Shown piece by piece: positions 1 through 7,764 of a stretch of 43,903 nucleotides of DNA (the stretch's first letter is position 1; each line of letters opens with the position of its first letter). The DNA lies in contig JAQBVV010000010.1 of NCBI GenBank assembly GCA_027622905.1, positions 1-43,903 of the forward strand, read 5' to 3'. The notes beneath the pieces were generated by a model, which had not been told where the DNA came from, made no database searches, and saw only the letters and a program-made list of their open reading frames with translations. The translations under genes and the position numbers were made by a program. The stretch comes from Acidobacteriota bacterium (GTDB lineage Bacteria; Acidobacteriota; Vicinamibacteria; Vicinamibacterales; UBA2999).

Positions 1-1345
1 CGAACGCGACACGGTTCCTGAACGCCTTCAAGATGTCGGACCGTTTCCAGGACGCTTTGAGGCTGTAGAAGTTGTTCCAGACGTTCTGGGTGCCTTGTCG
101 GATCTGCTCGCCCGACATCACCGGATGCGGTGTCAGCAGCTTCGGCCGCTTGCCTTGCGGAATCAGCCAGTGGCGCGACACCGGGATACCGTCGACCACC
201 GGCATGTCGGCGCCCTTTTCACGCTCCCACTTTTCAAAGTCCAGTGTTCCAGGGAACGGCGTCAGCGTCACGAACTGCGCGAAGGTGATGTCGGCCCGCT
301 TGGCCAGATCGGCCGTCGCGTCGAAGGTGTGTGGACGGTCGCTTGGCAGACCGAAAATGAACGAGCCAAGAATGTAGATGCCGTGTTTCCGGAACGTCTG
401 AAGACGCTCCACGAGCTCATCACCCGCAAGATTGAAATCCTTGTAGACGTCCTTCAATCCTTCGGGGGTCACCGCCTCGATGCCGACGAGGGCGCCTTTG
501 ATGTGCGCCGCTCTCATCGCGTCAAGGAACTCCGGATCCTCGGCGGACTCCATGGTGATCTGCGTGAAGAAATTCAGATCGCCCGGGAGTTGCGCCATCA
601 GGGCCATCAGCTCGAACCGCTCGTCGCGAAGCGCCTTGAGCTCGTTGTACCTGGTCTTGTCCTCGCGCCGGGCGGCCATCTTCAGGTCTTTGAGGGTGAC
701 CGGGTAGAAATTGTCATCGGCCAGGGCGATGAACCTGAAGCCCATCCGCCGCAGTTCGACGATCTCTTCGATGACCGGGTTGACCTCGCGCTGGCGAGGC
801 TTCTGGCCATCGGTGCGCCACACCGAGCAGAACGAGCAATGCTTGGGGCATCCGCGCACCGTCTGCACCGATGCCCAGCAATAACTCTTGCGCTGCATCA
901 GGTCCCAGCGCGCTTTTCGGAACTTGCTGGCGTCTATGCGCCCACCGTTGTAGATCCGTTTCGGCGCTCCACCGACGCAATCCTCGATCACCTGGCTCCA
1001 AGCGACGTCGCCGTCACCCTTCACCACGGCATGCGCACCGCCACGCTCGAACGCCTCTTCCGGAAACAACGTCGGGTGGCTGCCACCGTAGATCACCCAT
1101 GCCCCGCGCGCCCTGGCACGTTGCCCGAGTTCGTAGCCGACCAGAGCGTTGCCGGTGTGGACGCCGATACCGATCACGTCACCTGTCTCGAGTTGATTGG
1201 TGTCGAACGGCTCGAGCGACTCGTCGCTCAGGACGGGATCGCCCCACTTGGCTGGTGTGGCTGCCGCCAGCACGAACATCCAGCGCGGAGTGATGAAACC
1301 GGTCCCGAAGGAAAAGTGACTTGGATTGACGATGTGTACGCGCAC
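1..1345 (-). CDS. B12-binding-domain radical SAM protein (BchE/HpnP-like), 3' part outside the window
   Basis: The minus strand is open from a GTG at 1345 to the window edge, giving about 448 visible residues. The first ~125 residues resemble a cobalamin-binding fold, with GIGVHTGN followed by a GGSHPTLFPEEA stretch. Next comes the radical SAM cluster motif CPKHCSFC (CxxxCxxC), which binds the 4Fe-4S cluster used to cleave S-adenosylmethionine, and later the FGLPSDRPHTF segment typical of this class. The GTG start is chosen because GGGAG lies 6-7 bases upstream and the B12 domain begins at once. Enzymes of this class methylate or rearrange unactivated carbons, for example in hopanoid or bacteriochlorophyll synthesis. 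The substrate cannot be read here. The gene is divergent from the metallo-hydrolase to its right. The C-terminus is missing only because the window ends. Confidence 0.88.
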   Translation of the reverse strand, partial: MRVHIVNPSHFSFGTGFITPRWMFVLAAATPAKWGDPVLSDESLEPFDTNQLETGDVIGIGVHTGNALVGYELGQRARARGAWVIYGGSHPTLFPEEAFERGGAHAVVKGDGDVAWSQVIEDCVGGAPKRIYNGGRIDASKFRKARWDLMQRKSYCWASVQTVRGCPKHCSFCSVWRTDGQKPRQREVNPVIEEIVELRRMGFRFIALADDNFYPVTLKDLKMAARREDKTRYNELKALRDERFELMALMAQLPGDLNFFTQITMESAEDPEFLDAMRAAHIKGALVGIEAVTPEGLKDVYKDFNLAGDELVERLQTFRKHGIYILGSFIFGLPSDRPHTFDATADLAKRADITFAQFVTLTPFPGTLDFEKWEREKGADMPVVDGIPVSRHWLIPQGKRPKLLTPHPVMSGEQIRQGTQNVWNNFYSLKASWKRSDILKAFRNRVAF

Positions 1346-1655
1346 GCATTCTCCCAGTGATGTCCGAAAAGTCGGCCGACCACACGTAGGTGAGTACCGC
1401 TCCGACGGCCCCGTAATAGTACCTGAGTCGCCCCCGAATCGCTCTAAATTATCGTGCTGTGGCTGCCCAGGAACCGGGCCTTTCCGGTCCATACGACCTC
1501 GATGTCGACTTCCGGACGGTTTCGGAAGCCTGAAAGATGGCCGCCAAACAACTCCGCCCTGGGTCGAAACCTCGGTGTATAAGAGTATCGGTCCGGGACA
1601 ACCACAATGGACATCCCGGGTGAGTGACTTCTACGATAGGTTGAGGATGAGAACC
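1346..1655. other. Divergent intergenic region between radical SAM gene and metallo-hydrolase
   Basis: This stretch of about 310 bases separates two divergent genes, and no coding sequence in it is convincing. It holds a small inverted repeat, CTTCCG at 1509-1514 and CGGAAG at 1523-1528 with an 8-base loop, and a TATAAG box at 1578-1583 on the plus strand that lacks a good -35 partner. On the minus strand TACTAT (1416-1421) could be a -10 box for the radical SAM gene, again without a clear -35. Promoters for both genes are expected here, but I cannot place either with confidence. Confidence 0.4.
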
Positions 1656-2498
1656 ATGTATCACCACCGAGTCAGATACGCATTGCTTGCACTGAGTCTG
1701 CTGTGCTGGCCAGGCGTCGCGGATGCGCAGCGTACGCCTCCCCCACTCAGCGAAATGGCGAAAGAGCCTTTCAAGGTGTTCGACAATCTGTACTTCCTGG
1801 GAACCGGCGAAGTCGCGAGCTATGTCATCAGCACGAGCGATGGACTGATTTTGCTCGATACGCTCTATGGTGGCCCGTATACCGGATACCTGATCGAGAA
1901 CATGCGCAAGATGGGGCTGGACATCGCCGATGTCAAATATGTCCTGATCATGCAAGGGCACTGGGACCACTACGGCGGGGCGCGTGAGTTGCAGGACCAG
2001 CACACCAAGGCCCTTTTCGGGGCGGCGGAGGAAGACTGGAAGATGATTGAGGCGGACCTGGGAAATCAGGCGCCGCGCCGCGACTTCGTCATCGAGGAGG
2101 GCGACTCACTCACGCTCGGAGACACGACGATCAACTTCGAGATCACGCCTGGGCACACGCCCGGTACCACGTCCATGCGGTTTGCCGTGTTCGACAACGG
2201 CACGCGGCACGAAGCGTACTTCCACGGCGGCGCGGCGGTTCGTAGCCGCGACGCAGGGGTGATCCGAACTTTCATCGCCGACCTGGAGCGCATCGGGATG
2301 ATTCCGGACATCGAGGTCCAGATCACCAATCATTTCGACACCGCAGCGACCGGCGCGCCCGACTTGTTCGGGCGAGCCGAGCGGCTGGCTCGTCGGAAGC
2401 CCGGAGAACCGCATCCCTGGGTGGCGCCGGATGACTTTCATGCCTGGATCGATGAGACGGTCGCGAACACTCGCGAACTGCTGGCGGACGCACAATAG
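1656..2498 (+). CDS. Secreted subclass-B3-like metallo-beta-lactamase-fold hydrolase with Gln in the first zinc position
   Basis: The protein has 280 residues and a Sec signal peptide (hydrophobic residues 6-20, likely cut after ADA), so it acts outside the cytoplasm. The zinc motif reads QGHWDH (Gln100, His102, Asp104, His105), followed by His167 in TPGHTPGT and His226 in NHFD. These match the B3 ligand layout except that the first His is Gln, as known for the GOB-type B3 enzymes. The family includes beta-lactamases and other periplasmic hydrolases, and substrate cannot be assigned from sequence. The start at 1656 is preferred because GAGG lies nine bases upstream. An ATG at 1647 is a close alternative that adds three residues. 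The gene converges with the DUF6152-like gene, with only 27 bases between stops. Confidence 0.85.
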   Translation: MYHHRVRYALLALSLLCWPGVADAQRTPPPLSEMAKEPFKVFDNLYFLGTGEVASYVISTSDGLILLDTLYGGPYTGYLIENMRKMGLDIADVKYVLIMQGHWDHYGGARELQDQHTKALFGAAEEDWKMIEADLGNQAPRRDFVIEEGDSLTLGDTTINFEITPGHTPGTTSMRFAVFDNGTRHEAYFHGGAAVRSRDAGVIRTFIADLERIGMIPDIEVQITNHFDTAATGAPDLFGRAERLARRKPGEPHPWVAPDDFHAWIDETVANTRELLADAQ

Positions 2499-2525
2499 CG
2501 AGAGCCTCGAACGCCTCGCTCGGTG

Positions 2526-2927
2526 CTACCCAGGAGGCTGACCGTAGTTGTCGTTGCGAATCATTTCCTCGCCGGTGTCGGTCAGGACGAGTCTCGCCCG
2601 CTCCGTCATGTTCATGTAAGGGGCGCCGCTCTTCAAGCGCCGGCCTTCAAGCGTGATCCGCGTGCCAGGCTTCACCTTGGCCGCCCATCCCATTCTGATG
2701 AATGCCTGCGCGCCGCCCAGCTCCGCCTGCCATCGAACTATCGTCCCGTCGTTCATGACGTCGAACACGACAATCGAATGAGGGTTGATGAGCTGGGTCT
2801 CGACGACAATCCCCGTCACTTCAACGATTTCTTCGATGTATCGTCCCGCATCGCCGTGGTGGGCCGACGCAGAGCCGGACAAGGCCAGCACCACCGCGGA
2901 CGCCACCAAGCATGAGATCGTCTTCAC
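2526..2927 (-). CDS. Secreted DUF6152-like small protein
   Basis: This is a 133-residue protein with a clear signal peptide (hydrophobic residues 5-20, cut near ASA-HH). The mature part starts with HHG and continues with VTGIVVETQLINPHS and a C-terminal MNMTERARLVL segment. This looks like the DUF6152 family of small exported proteins, whose function is unknown. The start is GTG at 2927, supported by AGGAGGG six bases upstream. It lies downstream of and co-directional with the cytochrome-LolA gene (136-base gap) but has its own likely promoter at 3002-3030 and a hairpin in the leader. Family assignment rests on pattern memory and not on a search. Confidence 0.75.
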   Translation of the reverse strand: MKTISCLVASAVVLALSGSASAHHGDAGRYIEEIVEVTGIVVETQLINPHSIVVFDVMNDGTIVRWQAELGGAQAFIRMGWAAKVKPGTRITLEGRRLKSGAPYMNMTERARLVLTDTGEEMIRNDNYGQPPG

Positions 2928-2944
2928 TGAACACCCTCCTGCGC

Positions 2945-2979
2945 TTTCGGGGATTCACCGTTGCGGCGATTCCCCGAAA
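2945..2979 (-). promoter_or_regulatory. Nine-base-pair inverted repeat in the leader of the DUF6152-like gene
   Basis: TTTCGGGGA at 2945-2953 and TCCCCGAAA at 2971-2979 are perfect inverted copies separated by 17 bases. The structure lies between the predicted transcription start (about 2994, minus strand) and the ribosome binding site of the gene starting at 2927. It has no T-run, so it is not an ordinary intrinsic terminator. It could be an operator or a leader hairpin affecting translation or mRNA stability. Confidence 0.5.
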
Positions 2980-3001
2980 CTCTTTCGCGGACCTCGGCGC
3001 C

Positions 3002-3030
3002 AATATATACCCGGCTCCCTCGTGCGACAA
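3002..3030 (-). promoter_or_regulatory. Predicted sigma-70-type promoter for the DUF6152-like gene
   Basis: On the minus strand TTGTCG (3025-3030) is followed after exactly 17 bases by TATATT (3002-3007). This gives a start point near 2994 and a leader of about 67 bases. The AT-rich box stands out in a GC-rich background. Confidence 0.5.
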
Positions 3031-3063
3031 CGCGCAATGGCGACAGGAGCCGGCTTGTGCAAG

Positions 3064-4212
3064 CTAGTACGGGCTCGGCGGCGCCGGCCTGGCGAATAGG
3101 CTCGGAGGAATCGCCACGTTCGGTTCAACCTCTCTCAACTCGAAGTTCGACCGACCGTCCAGCCACGTCGTGGTCCATCTGAATGGCATCATGAGCCCGG
3201 CGACGTCACGGTAATCAGAGTAATCAATCCTGACCGGCAGCCGGCCAACGGGCGAGGGCGTCGAGCGCACCAGGCGCGTCATCAGGCCCGTCTCTTCGTC
3301 GAAGTACATCGTGACGATGGCCGCGCCCTTGAAGCCCTGCACGACCTTGAGAATACGACCGTCGATGAAGTCATCGCTCGCGCGCATGCCGGTGAGCACC
3401 TGCTTGATGTTGACCGGAAAGGTCAATTCCGCTTCGGCCCGGGCCGATTCGAGTTCCGCCTCGTGAAGTTCGAGCACGTCATACGGCCGGAAGGGCGCCG
3501 AATGCCACGCCGCGGTGCCGCTGAAGGTCGTCGTGTTGTCGCCGGCGCCAGGTTCGCGTATCACGATCGTCTTCTGATTCGGTGCCCTCGCGTAAATCTC
3601 CACCGGGCGGGGCGTGCCCTCCGGCCCGTATCCCGAGTAGGTCCCCCTGGCAACCCAGCCGGTCATAGCAGTAGCCGCCTCCACACCCCCGACGGCCTCG
3701 AGGTACCGGTCCAGGATCTCCTCGACGGTCGGACCGCCAGGAAAAGCCGGCGGCACGAGCACATCGAGCTCGTCGGGAGGCGGCGCTCCATACAGGAGAT
3801 TCAGGCTCGGCACGACGAGCGGCCTGCCGGTGCTGCCGCGGTGGCACGTGAAGCAGGTCACGACCTGTCGGCCGCCGAAATGTCGCTCGTTGATGTCGGC
3901 CATCAACCGCACCATTCGACGCGCCGTCTCCTTGAACGGGGTCTCCTCCGCGTAGAGCGCCCAGTTGTCGGACGACGCCGTATGACAGTTCTCGCACGAC
4001 AAACCCAGCGCCGCGGAGAAAACGCCCATCGTTCCCATGAACTGGTCCACCGTGAGGCCGGTCAGCACCGTCACGTTCTGGAAGTACTCCTCTGACAGCA
4101 TCTGGTTCCGCGCCGCGTCCTGCGCGGGTGCCGCCACGGCCAGCACGCTCAGCAGCCACAGGACCGCCGTGCCAGTCACCGCACATACCACCAGCCTCGA
4201 TCGGACCTTCAC
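3064..4212 (-). CDS. Di-haem reaction-centre-type cytochrome c domain fused to a LolA-like domain
   Basis: This is a 382-residue exported protein. Residues ~8-30 form a signal peptide. Two haem-binding CxxCH motifs follow (CENCH at 73-77, CFTCH at 120-124). They lie in a segment like the cytochrome subunit of photosynthetic reaction centres, a domain widespread in non-photosynthetic acidobacteria. From about residue 165 the protein changes to a beta-rich segment (EILDRYLEAVGG, later YFDEETGLMTRL and PFRWTTTWLDG) that resembles outer-membrane lipoprotein-sorting (LolA/LolB-like) domains. It probably carries electrons in the periplasm, but the partner is unknown. The start is GTG 4212 with GGAGG four bases upstream. 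It lies 82 bases downstream of the amidohydrolase on the same strand. Confidence 0.85.
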   Translation of the reverse strand: MKVRSRLVVCAVTGTAVLWLLSVLAVAAPAQDAARNQMLSEEYFQNVTVLTGLTVDQFMGTMGVFSAALGLSCENCHTASSDNWALYAEETPFKETARRMVRLMADINERHFGGRQVVTCFTCHRGSTGRPLVVPSLNLLYGAPPPDELDVLVPPAFPGGPTVEEILDRYLEAVGGVEAATAMTGWVARGTYSGYGPEGTPRPVEIYARAPNQKTIVIREPGAGDNTTTFSGTAAWHSAPFRPYDVLELHEAELESARAEAELTFPVNIKQVLTGMRASDDFIDGRILKVVQGFKGAAIVTMYFDEETGLMTRLVRSTPSPVGRLPVRIDYSDYRDVAGLMMPFRWTTTWLDGRSNFELREVEPNVAIPPSLFARPAPPSPY

Positions 4213-4280
4213 GCTGCCTCCGATGGAACCATGTGCGTCGTGGGTGCGCTGTCGACGCTGGGCGTCGAATGCAGAGGGGC

Positions 4281-4293
4281 CCTCGTCACGAGG
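4281..4293. repeat. Short palindrome between amidohydrolase and cytochrome genes
   Basis: CCTCGT-C-ACGAGG is an almost perfect 13-base palindrome just after the amidohydrolase stop codon (minus strand). There is no T-run after it. It could be a protein-binding site or a weak processing hairpin. Confidence 0.3.
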
Positions 4294-4294
4294 T

Positions 4295-5365
4295 CTAGGT
4301 AATCCGCAACAGCTTGATCAGGTTCCCGCCCAGAATGGCTTCCTTCTCGGCATCGTTCAGGAACCCGGCTTCGAGCACCAGGTCCACCGTCACCGGCCAG
4401 TTGAACGGATTGTCGGTCCCGTAGACGATCTGGTCCACGCCCATCTCGGCCACCAGGTGCCGAAGGCCCTCGTCGGAAAAGACCATCGTATCGACGAGAA
4501 TCTTCGACCGCAGATACTCCGTCGGCCGCTTCGTGTTGGCGCAGTCGGCGTTGGCGCGCACGTCACACGCCGCCTCGGTCCGGCCGAAGTAGGACGGCAG
4601 ATAGCCGCCCGCATGCGCGCCGCAGACGCGCAGCGCGGGATGCCGGTCGAAGACGCCGTCGAAGATCAGGCGAGACAGGAAGTAGGTCGTCTCGAGCGGG
4701 TTACCCATGACGTTCCCCAGGTCGCCGCGTCCGCCAAATGCCCCGTCCCTGATGATGTTGTCGGCGCCCCCAGGGTGCATGAAGACGAGTTCACCCATCT
4801 CGGCCGCCTTCGCCCAGAACGGGTCGAACTTCGGCAGCGACAGATCCTCGCCGTTGACGTGACCGCCGAGCGTGACACCTCGCGCGCCGAGCCGCGTGAC
4901 AGCATCCTCCAGCACCTCTGCCGCGAGATCCGGAAACTGCAACGGGACCGACGCCATCGCAACGAAGCGATCGGCATGGTCTCGGACCGATGCCGCCAGC
5001 TGCTCGTTCTGTCTGTTGCAGATGGCGCGCGCCAGGCCGCGATCCGTCGCCTCGTACCACCAGAACCCGTTGATGCTGAGCGCCTGCATGTCGAGGCCGT
5101 TCTCGTCCATGGAGAGCAGGCGCTCCTCGAGCCCGGGATCGGCGTCGGCCCGGTTCTCGAATGGCGTGCCCCTGACCACGTCGCCGAGTGGCATGTTGCA
5201 GTGCGCATGCACGTCGATGACCCGGATCCGCCGGCCACCAATCGAGACCTGACGTCTCGCCACAGGGGCCTGCGCATCAGCGTTCCCACCGCGCGTCATG
5301 ACGTACATCCCGGCCGCCGCGCCAGCAACGCTCTTGAAGAACTCTCTGCGACCTTTGACCGTCAT
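4295..5365 (-). CDS. Tat-exported amidohydrolase of the ACMSD-like family
   Basis: The 356-residue protein has a twin-arginine N-terminus (GRREFFK, then a hydrophobic stretch), so it is likely folded before export. The metal centre is visible: HAH at 53-55, His197 in FMHPGG, His251 in CGAHAGG, and Asp318 in YGTDNP. This is the order found in aminocarboxymuconate-semialdehyde decarboxylase-type amidohydrolases, which decarboxylate or hydrolyse small carboxylates. The substrate is not known. The start ATG at 5365 has AAGGAG seven bases upstream. It leads a minus-strand set with the cytochrome gene and is divergent from the NHL lipoprotein. Confidence 0.87.
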   Translation of the reverse strand: MTVKGRREFFKSVAGAAAGMYVMTRGGNADAQAPVARRQVSIGGRRIRVIDVHAHCNMPLGDVVRGTPFENRADADPGLEERLLSMDENGLDMQALSINGFWWYEATDRGLARAICNRQNEQLAASVRDHADRFVAMASVPLQFPDLAAEVLEDAVTRLGARGVTLGGHVNGEDLSLPKFDPFWAKAAEMGELVFMHPGGADNIIRDGAFGGRGDLGNVMGNPLETTYFLSRLIFDGVFDRHPALRVCGAHAGGYLPSYFGRTEAACDVRANADCANTKRPTEYLRSKILVDTMVFSDEGLRHLVAEMGVDQIVYGTDNPFNWPVTVDLVLEAGFLNDAEKEAILGGNLIKLLRIT

Positions 5366-5397
5366 GCGCGTCTCCTTCTCAATACGATGAGGCGAAC

Positions 5398-5424
5398 TCT
5401 ATACCTCGCTTCAGGCGAGTTCAA
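5398..5424 (-). promoter_or_regulatory. Possible promoter with internal inverted repeat upstream of the amidohydrolase
   Basis: On the minus strand TTGAAC (5419-5424) and TATAGA (5398-5403) are 15 bases apart, shorter than ideal. Between them lies the inverted repeat CTCGC-TTCAG-GCGAG (5405-5419), in a position where a bound protein would block RNA polymerase. Confidence 0.35.
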
Positions 5425-5532
5425 TCAGCAGAGGTCCCCCGGTCGCGGATCTCACTCGCCCAACCTGGTTCGCGCGCGTGCACGGGAAACGAGCACCTGC
5501 GCCGGCCGCCCGGCGGCACCGACGGCTCTCGA

Positions 5533-5561
5533 TTGACTCCACCATGAGGCGGGCGTATGGT
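5533..5561 (+). promoter_or_regulatory. Predicted sigma-70-type promoter for the NHL lipoprotein
   Basis: TTGACT (5533-5538) and TATGGT (5556-5561) are separated by exactly 17 bases. The predicted start near 5568 gives a leader of about 100 bases before the ATG at 5671. The leader contains the inverted repeat GCCGCA (5602-5607) / TGCGGC (5615-5620) with a 7-base loop. Confidence 0.55.
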
Positions 5562-5670
5562 GAGCACGGTTTGACCGTTCGGCAAGTCCGCCGTCCACCC
5601 AGCCGCAACGACTGTGCGGCGCGATCCGGGGAACGCGACCACTCGATTCACGCATCGCGGAGGTAACGAT

Positions 5671-6957
5671 ATGAAACGCCCATCGCTGAAGGTTGCGGGT
5701 GTCTGCATGGCCACGTGCGCGGCCGTCCTCGTCGCGAGCTGTTCGGGCACGGTCGAGGGGCAGGAGGAGGGCTACGTGCCAGGGGAGGGGTTTGCGGCCG
5801 TCCCCGGCCTCAAGGGTGGGCAGGACGTGTTCGGCCCCTACGATCCGGTGGAGGGCTGGCCAAAGCCGTTGGCCGAAAGCCTGCCGGACCACGAGGGGTG
5901 GACATGGTCACAGGCCACCGATGTCTTCGCGGAGAGTCCAGACCGCGTGATCGTCGCACAGAAGGGCGAGTTACCCGTGCTTCCGGACTCGATCCCCAGG
6001 ACATGGCTTCCCGAGCTCGGGGCTGGCATCAAGTTCCCCGTCGGCGGTGGCGTGCCGGAACGCGAAGCCGCCAGTACCACCCCCAGCCACGGCCGCGCGG
6101 CGGCGGATGGGAGCAACGGCCGTCCGGGCATCGACTGGCGATGGGAGCACCTCATTGCCGTGTTCGATCGCCAGGGCAACATGATCGAGGACTGGTCGAA
6201 GTGGGACGACATGTGGGGCCGGCCGCATGACGTGGAGATCAGCCCGTACGATCCGGAAAAGCACGTCTGGATCGTCGATGCAGACAACCATGCGGTCCAC
6301 AAGTTCACCAACGACGGATCGGAGTTGCTGCTGACGCTGGGTACCCCCGGCGAGCCCGGCACCGATGACACGCATTTCGGCCGCCCGACGTTCCTGGCCT
6401 TCATGGACGCCAACACGATGTACCTGGCTGACGGGTACGACGGCACCCGCGTGATCAAGTACGACATGGACGGCAACAAGATCATGGAATGGGGCATGAA
6501 GGGCACGCCGCCCGACGAACAGCGCCCCGGCTACTTCAGCAGCGTGCATGGGATCGCCGTCGACCCGACGACGCGGCGCGTGTTCATCAACGACCGCAAC
6601 AACGGCCGCGTGCAGGTGTTCGACGAGAACGGCGAGTTCCTGGACCAGTGGAGCATGGGTCCGCGCCCGCCGATGAACATCCACGACATCTACATGGGCA
6701 GCGACGGCGTGCTCTGGGCCGCCGATCAGGGATCGAGCAAGCTCAACGCCTACACCGCCGACGGGCAGTTCATCTATTCGTGGGGAACGTTCGGCACGTG
6801 CCAGGGCTGCATGTGGGGCGTGCACGGCTTCCACACGGATACGGAGGGCAATCTCTACACCTCGGAGGTGAGAACCGGCCGGGTCCAGAAGTACGCACCG
6901 CGCGAGGGCGCCAACCCCGCCTTCCTCGTGGGCAAGCCCTGGCCGAGGGTCTGGTAG
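5671..6957 (+). CDS. NHL-repeat beta-propeller lipoprotein
   Basis: This is a 428-residue protein with a lipoprotein signal: hydrophobic N-terminus, then VAS-Cys24, the lipid attachment site. The mature protein shows repeated propeller blades with the pattern His-Asp/Gly-Ile/Val and aromatic-Gly starts, for example GRPHDVEI, SSVHGIAVD, MNIHDIYM and GVHGFHTD, each followed by YLADG- or VFDENG-like turns. This is the NHL/six-bladed propeller type known from peptidyl-glycine lyase domains and many bacterial secreted proteins. Function is unknown, and such proteins bind ligands or partners at the cell surface. The ATG at 5671 is favoured over upstream starts by CGGAGG eight bases before it and by the lipobox. 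It converges with livF. Confidence 0.85.
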   Translation: MKRPSLKVAGVCMATCAAVLVASCSGTVEGQEEGYVPGEGFAAVPGLKGGQDVFGPYDPVEGWPKPLAESLPDHEGWTWSQATDVFAESPDRVIVAQKGELPVLPDSIPRTWLPELGAGIKFPVGGGVPEREAASTTPSHGRAAADGSNGRPGIDWRWEHLIAVFDRQGNMIEDWSKWDDMWGRPHDVEISPYDPEKHVWIVDADNHAVHKFTNDGSELLLTLGTPGEPGTDDTHFGRPTFLAFMDANTMYLADGYDGTRVIKYDMDGNKIMEWGMKGTPPDEQRPGYFSSVHGIAVDPTTRRVFINDRNNGRVQVFDENGEFLDQWSMGPRPPMNIHDIYMGSDGVLWAADQGSSKLNAYTADGQFIYSWGTFGTCQGCMWGVHGFHTDTEGNLYTSEVRTGRVQKYAPREGANPAFLVGKPWPRVW

Positions 6958-6987
6958 AGCAGGCCGGCACGGGCAAAGGTCCGGGGG

Positions 6988-7764
6988 TCAGGTTCGACTG
7001 TCGGACCTGATGGTCGTGGGCGGCACGCCCACCGGGGCCGGTACACCCAGCAACTGCGTCTTGATCTCTTCGTTGTCCCAGAGCGCCCCGGGGTCGCTGG
7101 AATGCACGACCGCCCCCTTGCTCATGACATGCACGTGGTCGGCGACTTTCACCGCGAACGCCGCGTTCTGCTCGGCCAGAAGAATCGACGTCCCCTCGTC
7201 CCTGAGCCGCCCGATGACGGCGGCCACCTCGGCGACCAGCATCGGCGCCAGGCCCTCGGTCGGCTCGTCCATGATCAGAAGCTCCGGGCGCGCCACGAGC
7301 GCGCGGGCGATGGCCAGCATCTGCTGCTCGCCGCCGCTCAGTTCGTTTCCGCGATTACCGCTACGCTCCAGCAGACGAGGGAACACGGAGAACACTTTCT
7401 GGAGATCCCATCCTGGCGCGGCGGAGGCGCCGGATGGCCGCGACCGCGGCGGCCTCACCGCGATCGCCAGGTTCTCCTGCACGGTGAGCGACGGGAAGAT
7501 CCGGCGGCCCTGGGGGACCAGGCTGATCCCTGCGTCGAAGATCCGGTGCGGCGGCAACCTGGCGATCTCGACGCCGTCAAAGAGGACGCTGCCCTCCCGC
7601 GGGGGCGTCAAGCCGATGATCGAGCGGCACAGCGTCGTCTTCCCGACGCCATTGCGGCCAAGGACCGCCGTGACCGTGCCCTTCGCCACGTCGAGCGTCA
7701 CACCCTGGAGCACGTGGCTGTCTCCGTAGTAGGCGTGCAGCTCGACGACCTTCAGTACGGTCAT
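6988..7764 (-). CDS. livF: Branched-chain-amino-acid-type ABC transporter ATPase LivF
   Basis: This is a 258-residue ATPase, the second nucleotide-binding subunit of a HAAT-family importer. Walker A is GRNGVGKTT, the signature is LSGGEQQ and Walker B is LLIMDEPTEGLAP. The switch position reads LLAEQN, with Gln in place of His, which is usual in LivF. It powers import together with LivG. Its ATG overlaps the livG stop codon (ATGA), so the two are translationally coupled. It is the last gene of the minus-strand run and is followed after 30 bases by the convergent NHL gene. Confidence 0.92.
   Translation of the reverse strand: MTVLKVVELHAYYGDSHVLQGVTLDVAKGTVTAVLGRNGVGKTTLCRSIIGLTPPREGSVLFDGVEIARLPPHRIFDAGISLVPQGRRIFPSLTVQENLAIAVRPPRSRPSGASAAPGWDLQKVFSVFPRLLERSGNRGNELSGGEQQMLAIARALVARPELLIMDEPTEGLAPMLVAEVAAVIGRLRDEGTSILLAEQNAAFAVKVADHVHVMSKGAVVHSSDPGALWDNEEIKTQLLGVPAPVGVPPTTIRSDSRT

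Noticed and set aside
95-1360. 421-codon plus-strand frame opposite the radical SAM gene
   Set aside because: Its translation has no recognisable motifs, while the minus strand carries CxxxCxxC and B12-domain motifs with a good ribosome binding site. It is a GC-driven shadow.
2497-2520. AGCGAG/CTCGCT inverted repeat between convergent genes as a terminator
   Set aside because: The stem is only six pairs with a 12-base loop and there is no T-run on either strand.
4037-5536. 499-codon plus-strand frame opposite the amidohydrolase and part of the cytochrome gene
   Set aside because: It crosses two real genes on the other strand and is rich in Arg, His and Ala without domains.
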